Notes under the pieces: model-generated | Databases searched by the model: none | What the model was told of the DNA's origin: nothing | Seen by the model: only the letters and a program-made list of their open reading frames with translations | Position numbers and translations under genes: made by a program | Part shown: positions 13,564-26,125 of the stretch, in pieces | Layout: every line of letters begins with the position of its first letter | Numbering within the stretch: position 1 is the stretch's first letter | DNA from: Gavia stellata | Taxonomy: Eukaryota; Chordata; Aves; Gaviiformes; Gaviidae | DNA: 64,000 nucleotides | Direction of reading: 5' to 3' | Assembly: GCF_030936135.1 (NCBI RefSeq) | Contig: NC_082604.1 | Coordinates: forward strand, 8,563,001 to 8,627,000

Positions 13564-16500
13564 CTGTACAAAGAAAACCACATGTGGTTACATTCACCAC
13601 TTTTCATTATCTTTCCCAGAAACCAGTTAGTGATTTTACATTAAAAGGCAACCTTCTCCCCTCCCCAAGCTCTCAATCTCAGAAGAACTCTTTAAAAAAG
13701 GAGGAGGAAGACAAACAGAGAAGCAAACCAAGCATGTCTGAGAGGAAAACAAGTTAAATTTTTGGCAGTATTAGATATCTAACTAAGCAAGGAAAGTTCA
13801 TTTGCTTAGTTAAAATCCAGAAGGCAACCATTGTTAGGGCTTATGAAGTTGAAAGTTGCCACTAATAAAGTACTCAATCCATTAATAAATTTAATGTATA
13901 CACAACTAGTTTGCAGGAAAATTAAGTGCAACTGAAAACCAAACTAGACAGCCTGTTTTCCTAGAAGGGGGACATGAACTTGCTGGAAAATTACGTGAAA
14001 CTGCTGAGTATATAGAGAGATTCCAAGTGAAAAAGGAGCTTCTCCTTAAATTCTTTGGGCCATACCCTGGCAAATCCTTTGGAAAAACAAACATTGCCTA
14101 AGAAGAGGCCATGCTAGATATCCACTTAAAAATACTTCCATTTCTGAATACTATACTCATGTTGACTCACTGAATCTGACGTGAAAAGCTTTAGACAAAG
14201 AAATCATTCTTGAGCAAGTGAGCCAAAGTCTGCTACAGATATCACTGAAAAGATTCCCTTTGGCCAATTTGATTCAGGCTCTCAGGTGTACATGCCCCAC
14301 TTACCATGGGGATATGCTATTGATGTTGCACAAGTTTTGGAAGTGGCAGCAGCCATCATCATTCCAACAAAGTCCGAAGCTTCTTTTGCTGATTCATCCT
14401 CATTGTCCATGGCTGAAGCAGTCTTATACTCCAGTAGTTTTCTCTTAATACTCTCATAAATAACAAAATGAATAACAGTCTCAGATATGCCCGCATAGGA
14501 TGCTGACATTCCTCTGTAAAAGCCTTTAATACCATCTGATCGATAAACTTTTTGGACGCATTCAAAAGCACTCATTCGCTTTTCTCCACGATTCCTAAAA
14601 AGGATAGAAAAAGACAGACATCAAACTGGTGCAACCTGAGACTGGAAAATAATTAAACAGTTTTGCTTGAGTGACAAGAGGACTTAGGAAACATTTCGCA
14701 CTGATGCTGAGGGGCTCCGATTCAGATACATTTAAGAACACAGAGAACTTGAAGTCTCAGAGGCCTTCAGCACTAAACATGGGTAAAGCATTACACTGAA
14801 TCCAAGCCAAACTTCATATGGTGACTAAAGGAAAAGTATCACATCGACAAGTTGAACAGCTCTAGGCCTCCCCAAGTCTTATGGAATAAAGGACTAAATG
14901 GCTTGAAAACAGACTCCCAAATGAACCGTCGATGTCAGTGACTCATGAAAAAAATGACCATTTTCTTCTGCACAATGAGAGTGGATTTCCCCTAAATTTT
15001 TCCTCAAATAAACGCTCCATAGGATGGTAATTCCAGTGGCTAAAAGTTTGAACAGCAGGCCTCACAGCATCACAGCTAGCAGCAAACAACTAGCATATCC
15101 AAAGGGAGCATACCAACGAATACAACACAGGTAGCTATTGTTTGATTCAACTAAGTCACCGCTGATGTCAAGAAAAATGCTCATTAGACATGACTCTATC
15201 AAGCAATATTTGGTAAATAAAATCTTATTCCCATTTTTAGCTTGCTTGTTGAATTGAGTTGTGCGTATTGAAATACTTAGCATACTGTACACAGCTACGC
15301 AAAACCATTACAACACTGCATAAAGTATGCTTCATTGCAGCAGCAAGTGCAGGCACTTGAAACATACGGCTTCTGCCACCAGAGGTCTCCTGAGTGAGCG
15401 AGTCACAGAATAAAACAGCAGATAACCTTGTAAGAAGTTATGGTAACTCATATGGATACTGCCAAAGCAAGACAGACAGTGGCAGCAGCTATTATGTAAG
15501 TAGTATGGGGCATCGCTTGATGGCAGAATTTAAGTCCTGATGGTCTGAACCTGCAGTGTCAGACAGCAACGAAACAAGGTACCAAGCACAATGAAGAGAG
15601 AGTGGGCACACATAACTGCCAATCAGATCTTGAGTAAGTTAGGTAGCAGATGCTGCAGAGAACCGGAGGGCTGGCACTAATTTGCTGACAGGCAAGAGAA
15701 AAGAGTCAAAGAACAACTGGTGGGAAATGCAGCCAGATCTACAGCTGCAGCTCCAGGGGCATTCCAGTCCCCATATGTCCCTGGTGCACCTGAACAGGTG
15801 CACTGACACAGACTGGTGTAAGAGTTTGTTCTTCTGATGTGCAAGATGCACACTGTCCTGAAGGCCAAAGCAATTTCACTTTCGAAACAAAACACATGCC
15901 TTCTCCAGCTCTTACTGGGATCAGAGGGATTTTTGAGAAGAACTTCAACAGAAACAAGGTTGCGCGAGGGTAATCCCACAGGCCAAGTGTTTTTATGCCT
16001 CTAACAACAACTGAATTAGAACAGCTGAGAATGCAGTATGTGCTAAGCTAGCCCACGTAATTGCAGTGTCCTACACAAAGTTAGGAGATCCTTCTTCAGG
16101 TCTCCCAATGAACAATGTACTTTATGTGATGTACAGAAATAATGTGCCCAAGAAATCCATAATTTTCCCCAATTTCCTTAAAGCCCTATAGTTTAAGCAA
16201 TTTAACTGATTAATCAGTAAAAACCAAGCAGAGGCACACGATGCCATCAGGTTGCACATAGCACCAAAACCCCCTTGGAATTAGTCATGGAATTATCACC
16301 CCAATCATACGATGGCATCACAAAAAAAAATCTCACAGTAAAAATAGTTCTGGGATATATTCACTAAGGTCACCTTGCAGCTGGAAATACGCCTGCTAAG
16401 AGGAAAAACGCTAATATGCGCTTAATACAGAAAGTCCAACAGATCTCCAAAATAGAAATATGTGGGTCATTCATGTATTTAGGATGGCTGAAGAAAGAAT

Positions 16501-19500
16501 TTTATATTGCATGCTAAGTTTTCAGTAAGAAAGTCTCTAAAATGAACAAGACAGTTGCATTGAGACACTTGAATCCTATCAGTCTCTCCCTACAGTTTTA
16601 AATAGATGGGAATATAAAGGTCTTTCTTCCTCCATATTTGCATAAAATTCTACTTCATTACCAGTTGTGTAATAATAAACAGTTTCTGTAGTAAGTCCAA
16701 ACAACTTCTATTGACTATCTTGCATTAGTACAACTCCTGTGTTTCGATCCATGAAAGCAGTCTTCCCCTTTTATAGGCTAGAGCTCATTGTCTGTAAAAA
16801 AATGAAGACCAGGATGTTTCAGGCATTTTTCTAAACTTTTGCTAAAACACTTAAATCCTTATTTCAGGAATGTTTAGCTCAACAGCTAAAACCAAAGAGA
16901 ATGTATTACTGAAGGAAAATGTAAGCATCTGGGTTGGTAGAACATTGTTTTAGTGACACTGTTACCTTGTAATTAATTCCAAATTTGCTGGCCAGTCTAC
17001 TAGTGCCTCAAGCATGCCTCGAAAAACAGAAATTCAAATAGAGAAAAATGATCATGTAACTTGTAGATAGATAAGCATCAACCTTCTAATTCGAAGTGTT
17101 GGATATTTAAAGAATCGTTCCATTTTGGGATGCAGAACAGATACACAACATTTAAGCAAACTTATCACAGCAGTGATATTTCCCATTGTCACCATACCTT
17201 GCATCAAGCTGTAATCGTGTCTTTACTAGCCAAATGGGATTAGTTGTTGTGATCGCAGTAAAACCTAAAATATTTAAAAAGAAAAAAGTTAGATGTGATA
17301 GTATCACAAGAGCAACTGCATCTAAGTTTGAAACACACATAGTAAGGTACAGTGGATGCAAAAACTCGGACTATACTGATTTATAGAAAGTACCCATTGT
17401 AGCCCTTTACTGATATAGTATGAACCCATACAGCCAATAAACAATTAGCTTATTTTTTAATTTTACAGTAATATTGAGTAAGTTTTGATTCTTAGCAAGA
17501 GACGCCCCATATAAAATAAGCCCAATTGTGTACATTTCTCTGCCTAGCTAATCATACCAACCCTGTTTTGACACTATAGAACAGTAACACTAGCTAAACT
17601 GATATTAACCAATTTGGCAAACATGTAAGTAAGAATGCATTGCAGATACTGCTAGAGCAATTTGAGATGGTATAAAACCTTGTGTCAATTTAATTTACTA
17701 CCTGAAATACAATCCGAGTTTAAAAGCATGCAGACTGAATAAATACTACTTTTGGTGCAGTTAAAAGGCATGTATTACTGTAAGTTAAGAGACCTTTTAA
17801 TACTGAACTACGAAGAGCAGTTAAATTTGAGTGCTAATGTTTTACTTAGTATTCAAAGCAGAGATTGTTGGTTGGCCTAGGAATACTTTTACAAGGACAT
17901 GAGTGTTTAAATTGTTAAAGTAAATAGTATGACTTCTAACTATCCAGACAGACAGCAACTATTCAGGCTTGCATAAGGGCTAAGGGTTAAAGCTTTGATT
18001 TTTAATCCACTAAAGAAAAAGAAAAGGAAGAAGAGAAAAGGAAACAAATTAAAAAAAAAATAAAGAAAAGAAGTAAGAATCACTCTTACTTCTGTACAAC
18101 CATGGAGAGAAAAAGAGCAGAGTGAAAGGCAGCTCTGAAAAAAAAGTAAAATAAAAAACCATCTAGAGTTGTAATACCACACATGCACCATTAATGAGGT
18201 GTCACGTCTGCAGGAGAGAAGAGGAAAAGGGAAGAGCTGGAACATGGCCAGGCAAGAGGTGGTAAATTTAGACACTTGCTTTCTAAGTGACACACATCAC
18301 TTGTATATCACTACAAAGACATGCTGCCCTCCTGCAAGGGAATGGACTGCGGTTGTGGGAAAGCAACAGAGAGTTACCTTGTTCAGTGCATATCTGGTGC
18401 ACAATACTTATACAACAAACAGGCTATTGATAAGCTTGTTTATGGAGATCATTAACAGTTTACATATATATATATTTAGCAGAACTGCTTGCATACATGT
18501 TACTTCTGTTCAATCACAATCTAGGTTTACATTGCACACAAATGACTGCAATACTCAGAGAAATGCCAGGGGATCTTAACTGTTTTAAGGTCTGTTTTAC
18601 CCCCACCCCCAAATCTTAAACAAGTCATTATGGTTTTCAGTTTCAGTTCTAAAGACAAACTACAAGGTTTAGCAGCTACTAAAATTTAGCTATATTTCTG
18701 TGCCAAAATAGCAAAACCACATTAGATTTCAGTTTAATCTTTTGATGAAGTAGATTTTTAAACTGACTCAAACCTCTTAACTAAATAACATCCTGTGGTA
18801 GATAATAAAGGTTTGGGGCTAGCTTTTTTTTGATACACTACTCTTTTTTCTATGTCTGGGTACATATATAGCCCTTCATACGATGCAGTGAAATCCTAAT
18901 AAGCCACAAGTGCTTTATATCTGCATTTCATGTAGGTAAATAATTATGTAAAAACTTAAAGCATCAGGGAAGTACTCTGCCATAACAAGGCACGGGAAGT
19001 TTTTAAAACATACCGCATCTGTAAAAAAGGTTCTGTAGTTCAACTAGTCAGAGGCCTTCTGACCCGTCACTTAATCCCACAGAAATACCACTGATTTCAA
19101 CAGCACTTGGCCCTGGGTTGAACTAAACTGAAAGGAAATACTGTTCTTGCGGTTTTTACTTCTTTATACTAGCACTAAGAAAGCTTTAATTTTCTTTTAC
19201 TTCAAATCAGAATCTTTCCATATCTATAGTTCAGTGAAGGGCACTAGGAATGCACAGGACTGCAACAAAGGCTTTGAAACAAGGTGGGAAAAAATTACTA
19301 ACTTCCCCTAACAATCCGTTTTCCAGGAAAGACTTCTCTCTAAAAAACAAAATTAGTTCTTAAGTCTGTCCTAGTTCTTAATTACAAGTGAACGAGACCA
19401 AAAAAATCTTTTGCATTCCTATTTAAGTTGCATGCTTTGGAATTTTGTTATACTGCTAGACTGTATGTTACAGCATTATCTGCTCAGCCCTTTCTCCCTC

Positions 19501-22500
19501 CTATTCAACCCAAAAAAACGGTCTCTGTAGATCCTAAATCTGGAACAGGAAACACATAGGTGAGATCAGAGGCAGTGTCTGAGTGGCAGCAGTGACTGTA
19601 TTCATCCACAGCAGCAGCCTGATACTTCTAGGCAGGCTGGGAAGACTATATTGGAAACTGCCAGTGAACTGTGGTTGGCACAGGATGCAGCCTATTCTGT
19701 CCAAACTTGCACTCCCTGGGTTTCTCTAAACATTATTTAAGCATAGCACCCCTAATGGTAGGATCAGACACTTAGCAACATAGCCAATTTTTTTTTCCCT
19801 AACCAGGGCTCTCATAAGCCTAAATTGCGTGACAGTTTGAACCAAAGCTTTCAAATCAAAGAGCCTTCAATAATTCAGGTTTCAAGATGAAACAACTGCA
19901 GCTTAATTCTTACAGGTAATGTAGTAAATACAGTTAGTGGAAGAAGAAAAATAAATTAAGAGTTGAGTGATGCTGACACCAAGGAGAGCACTCCAGAACA
20001 TGAAACATATCATTTGGGATCTTTGATAAGATAAGCTTTTCTTTTTAAATACAGAAAATCTGTAGCAAAAGTACTTGTTAAAAAATAAAGGGGGGGGGGG
20101 GGCTTTCAACAACTACTATGAAGCTCTATCAATTGTTTCCTTTTTCTTTTTAGAAGTCTCAGTGAACTTTGATAAGCATTGTAAAGCATTATAACGTGTT
20201 GTATCCTAAAGAAAGATTCCAGATTCATTAGAAGTGTAAATCAGTTTAGCAATACCAGAAACTCTGGTACTTTTCTATGTTTTATTTTCTTCTATGAAAT
20301 TGTATCCCAGTTTCAGATGGAAATAATTATTTCAATCTATGTTTTCAGCTATACCAGCTATGACAGGTAAGATCCCAGGTATTCCTATTATGCATCATAT
20401 TTCAAAGGTTAGGGATTTTTTTTTTTAATCTATAAGCCAATGTAATTGATACAGACGCATGTGAATATGGAATGCTGAATTAAAAATCCAAAGTAGTAAA
20501 CCAAAAACAAACAAAAAGAAAACAGAAAGAGACAGAAAGGAGATTATATACATATTAAAAAAGAAAAAGAAAAGAGGTCTTTGAAATAATGTGACAACAC
20601 AGAATATCAGCTGCAGCATTTTAAAGGCAGCTCTGGGACACTGAAAAAACCCAAAAGGCCTTGTTTAACCCAGTAGGGACTTTCAATTAGCCAGAGCTAA
20701 ATAAAGTAGCAGCTATCAGTGAAAGGTATTTTCCACCTTTCCCTGAACTGGACATGAAAAAAATAACTCTTAGCAGAGTTAAGGAGAAGTGATGTCTTTG
20801 CACAATGCACATCATCTGAGTTCAAGATAATGAAAGTGAATTCCCCTTATTTTGTTTATTTAACAGATATTACAAACCCAATGTGTGGTTCTTACACTAG
20901 AGGCTGCAAGAGACGCTCAGTTCAGTACTCACGAGGTTTAAGTTAGTCCATATTTCTGCAGGAAGTGACCTGCGGATGGGGAGCATGAGATGACACGATC
21001 TCACTCTTTTCACGGGAGAAATGTACAGTAAATGCCTAAAATAGACACAGGCTTTTCTGTATCATAACAACAAGCAGTGACCTCATCAGACACATGTGTA
21101 CAAATCGAATCCCATTGGAAGGATTTGTGAATTAGTTATTGTGAGATCTAACTGTTTTCAGGTAAAAGTTTAGGAAAAAAGAACGTAAAATAATCAGAAC
21201 AGGCCACAGATATTAAAATAGTTGTGTAAAATGCACTGAGTACTGAAATTTCTGCTCATTTGCAGCAGTTCAATTTTATATCTCCACATACTTACCTATA
21301 TATCAAATTTACAAATGAACCCTCCTCCTTCTCCACTCCCTCCCAAATATCATTTGAAAAAGCTAGCCTTGTCTTAGGACTGAAAAAGCAAGATAGATGC
21401 CTTATGAAATCGAACTTTCTAATATCAGTAACCAATGAACTAAATATGCATTTTATTTGGTATTAAGTAACTGTGCACATACTACTAAAAAGTCAACATC
21501 AGTATGGTATCTCTGTAAGTAGTAACATGGTCCCAATTTTTTTCTAATAAATAAAAAAATAATCTGCATTTGGGTTGGTTTGCAAGTAGAGTTCTAGAAA
21601 GAGGAATAGCATACAAGGCAAAGTAGTTTTGCAGCAGATTTGCAACCACGTTGTCCAAATGAGGTTATGAATCATTAAAAGGGCAAATCAGAAAGCCATA
21701 CAGGAATCAAGTATCTCATTCAGTTCTCTACAGTTTTTATTCTCTATGGCAAAAGAGGTTGAGTAAGTGCAACAAGAACGCAGAGTTTACAATGAATCTG
21801 AGAATTTAGCCAACTTTGAAGTGTACAGAGATAAACTATCTTCACACAAGCAAACACTCTCATTCTTGTAGTATGCTTCAGATACATTCACTGTCCAAGT
21901 TTGCAAAAAGAGAACCATGTGATATGCTGAGTAGTAAGCAAGAGATTGCCAAGTACTTCATGTCAATATACAGATATTTTAGGTATGAAGGTGACGTGTA
22001 TTATATGCTGGAAGCTAGCACACAGCAACAGAAAAACATTACTTTCTAATTGCATAAGGCATCAGTTACTAATATGTAGCATAATTCATCCTCCTTGGGA
22101 TAAAACAAACTTACTAAAAGAATCTTAATAAAACCAAATATATGTTTTATCTTGAGAAGGAAGAATCAGGCCTAAAACCAAACAAAAGTGCTTAAAATAC
22201 CATATCTCAGCTTCTCACTCCCAAAAATGCCATGTGCATAAAATAATCCTTATTTAACAATGACATCAGTCTAGCCTGAGATACTTATGTATTAACATAT
22301 GATACAAGTAAACAGTATTTGAAGTTGACTAAAGTTCACTACTTACAGTACTTCCATAAAACAGTAAGTTACAGATTCTTTTTTAAACTGTATTTTTGTA
22401 TCGTTATTGTATTTTGCAACCTACAGGAAAAGCTTTGTAAGTGCAAACACCACCTCATGCTCATTAGGTATTAGAAGCCTTTATGTAACAGAAAGGTCAT

Positions 22501-25500
22501 ATCCAAATTAAAAAAGCTACCCTCATTTAAGACTGAGTTACTCAATTCCTTACTGAAACCAATGGTAGCTGCAAAAGAAAAAACCAATACTGATTACTTT
22601 TTGCTAATTATTAGAAGTGGTTATCCACCTTGCCAATTTTGAAATCTTAAGTTCCAAAGCAAATATTATGGTCATCTTCTGTGTTAACCTGTTTAAGTCA
22701 ACCAATTAAGAGCTCACATTCAATCTTGTCCCTGTTATTCTGCCATTTCCTTAAGTTTATTTGCATCGTATAGCAATACAAACCTTGCAGGTAAAACTGT
22801 TAATAGCTGGTTTAAGTGCATTTTCTGAAATATATTAGAATTACAAAAACAAGGTTAGCACGTTCCCAAAAAAGTACCGTTAATTTTAACTACAGTCCTC
22901 TTCATATAAAACAGAATACTGCCAGTACTGAATATTGAGAAATTGTTTGTCAAAGAACCTTCTTTTACAGATCATCCAGAGAACGCCTGTAGTATACAGT
23001 GCGAAGACATTTCAAGAGAGAAAGAAAGTTGTGACCTGTAGCGTGAACCTGCACTGGCATTCAGTTTCATTGGCTATATGGTTTAGAAATACAACTGCAG
23101 AACTAGGCAAGTGTGGGAAAGGTAACAGCCACAAAACTTGTTCAATATTAAAACTTGTATACAAATGTAAAAAAGGCAAACAGCAATTAAGGCTCAATTA
23201 CATTTACCCCAGTCTCCCGCAGCTGTTAAGTACAAATACATAATACCAACCTTCTGGAAAGGAAGCAAGTTAATAAGCAGATACAGAACTCCTTGATAAA
23301 CTACAGTCTGTCTGCAGGCACCTGGGAGAAGTCACTATAGCACATCTCCATAAACGTTCTTTTCATTGCAGAATGAGGGCAGTAACTTCCAAAGATAAGG
23401 AACACTCTGAACCTTTGCTGCCTGCAGCACTGCATGAGTTACACAAGTTGTCTGCAACTGAGGATAGACTTGTTTCTATCACCCATACTTCTCCCTCCCT
23501 GACACCTTCCCCCCCCCCCCAATTTAAAGACATGTTTTATCCCCTTGACAAAAGGCCAAAGACAATTTATTTTTCTTGGAGCAATTAACTGATTAGGATG
23601 AACTTTTCATTAAATCCCCTTCCATCCCATTCCCCATGCTGTTCACCTACAAACAGAACACACATTTCCAGGTGATAAGAAATACTGCATCATCTGAGCA
23701 CCTTATTTTTTCCCATTTACAACAAAATGGTTCTCGCATTTCTCATGTGCTAGAGATGAGCATTGGTATGTTATTTAAGTATAAAGCTAATGTTACTTAG
23801 ATTTTCTATGCTCTGTAACATTTTTTTGTATCAGATTATTAGCAAGTATTAAATAGAAAACTAATCCTATTCATTATTCTGACATCACCTTTAGCAGTCC
23901 ATTCCAGATTGCTAATCCTCATGTTATATACACTGATTTTAAAATTTGACAGGAATTAGAAGCTTCAACAGGCTACCATAAAATCGTCAGAATTCATCTG
24001 TGAAGTGTCTACATCCTATACAGAAAAAAAACTTTTGAAAATTTGCTTTTGTATAGGAAAGATGCAGGCAACAATAGGTAAAGTGTTGCCAGCCCAAGTT
24101 TTGATTTCCCCAGCACAAGTCCATGACCATAACTCAGCTCAGTGGCCTTTAACACCCCTTGTTAATGATCCCAAAGCACAGAACATACAGATCAAGCAAC
24201 AAATATTGGTAGCTGCTAAAATATACCAAAGTTACACTGCAGATATAAAATAGAAATTTATTTCCAGAGATGAAAATGTATGAAAACTACAGAAATCTGC
24301 TCTTCTATGTCACTTTAGTGGTAGAGCAAACTTCACACAGAATGGTATTTGAACAAAGGAGGAGGGAGTGTTACGTATAATTTACACAAATATCTGCAGG
24401 CATATTTCAGAAAGACAAAAATAAGCCAGATACACAAAGCTGTAACAGAAAGTGATGGTAAAAAAACAGATTAAGAAGCATTAAACCAGAGTTCAGTGCA
24501 AACAATGTTTATAGCTTGCAGAGGGAAAAGTTACTGTTTTCAAAGTTTTCATTTTACATTTCACAAATTTACAACTGTAAAAGCAGGTATGCAAGTTTTC
24601 CTAGAAAAGCCTATTCACACACACAGTGTTAAAGATCTTCATTAACACTAAGTTTCATGCACATATTCTCCAGATAGCTTGTTTAATGAGAGGCCAAAGA
24701 AGATAACCACTAGAACAAAAAGAGATCATTCAATCATGAACATTTTCTATTTTGTTTTGGTTTTTCCACACTTATTGCCACCTCTCATTTGCAGATACGA
24801 CTCTAGAATGAAGCTGAAAAGTTACAGATCCTTACCTGCCACACCAGCCGAAATCATGTGTACCTGCGTAGAATCTGGATTAAAAATGTTGTTCAACTTC
24901 TCCTTGCAGTTTGAGTAAGCAGCAAAATATATCGCTCTAAAATTAGAACAAAATCCAAGTTATGTTATGTTTCATGTGTCGATACCCTTTTGAGCAGTGC
25001 CATTAACTTCACTAACTCAAGATGATCTTGGTTCATGTCTCACTTCCTCAGTAAAAAACTACTCAAGCAATAACTCTTGCAAAGTAGCGGGACTATTCTA
25101 GGAATAGAAAAGAAAAAAAAAGACCATACTTTACAACTTTTTCTTCCACAACAGCTCCAATTAACCATTAGTGAGGGGAAGGATAGATAATTAGAAATAT
25201 GGCAGTGATTTTTGTGACACTGGGAAGTTTAGCCAGGGAAGCAAAACACTGCTGAACTGAAGTTACAGTATTCTGGATTTCTTTACTAACACATCAAATT
25301 TGTTCTAACAGACCTAAACTCATTTCAATAGCATTACAACTTTAAAAGAAATCTCAAGTAGGTAGCTTTTTTTTAAACCAAGCAGCACACTTAATATTTA
25401 TACTATTCTAGCATGTAAGATGTAAATATTGGTAACTTGTGGTTATACTTTATAACTTGAGGTAATAAATATTTATATTTTAAATGCTAGAACAGCTGGG

Positions 25501-26093
25501 ATCCACATTTTGTTTCTTTAATTCTGTATTTAGAATAGACATAGATTTTTTTCCTCTGAATACACAACAAAGAAAATTTGGAAACTTGTACTACATTCAA
25601 GTCTGTGAGCTGGTATCAAAACAAAGCTAGACATAAAAGTCAGCATGTCAATGCAATATATTATGAAAAATGCTTGTTCTCATTGATTAAAGCTAAAAAC
25701 TTATTTTTAGCACATCTAAAACTCACACTTAAGGTTGTAACTCAGTTTTTTTAAACTTACAGACACCCTCTACAAGAGAAAACAGGAACATGCAAGTTTT
25801 CATGAACAGAACATTAACCTCATTAGCTGTGCAAACATGTTTTTCTTTATTATGAAAAAAGATAAAGTGCTTGCTTCATGGGTGTAATTTCTAAAATGGA
25901 ATCTGAACTCAGTTAAGTATACTGGATGTGTTATGAAACATGCTTCTCTACAGGTTATTTAAACAAAGAGCTGCTGTTAAATCCACTTAGCTAATGCTTA
26001 ATTGAAATGAAGTACTGGATGAAGACTAAGCCAGCTGGAGGGGAATGAGGATATGCTTATTTATAAGACTTCACACAATATATCAAGTTGACA

Positions 26094-26125
<32 letters not shown>

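Larger units (their letters stand above)
17265..24835 (-). other. SLC25A36: SLC25A36 intron 4
   Basis: A 7571-bp intron. It contains a long purine-rich tract on the plus strand (about 18010-18079), which is a strong pyrimidine tract ending in CTTTAG on the gene strand, and G or C homopolymers at 20090-20102 and 23509-23520. No coding exon or clear transposon is recognised. Confidence 0.93.

Noticed and set aside
15639..15979. Three overlapping minus-strand ORFs of 70-100 codons in intron 5
   Set aside because: Three frames are open together in a GC-richer patch; no recognisable domain and no splice sites that would join the SLC25A36 frame.
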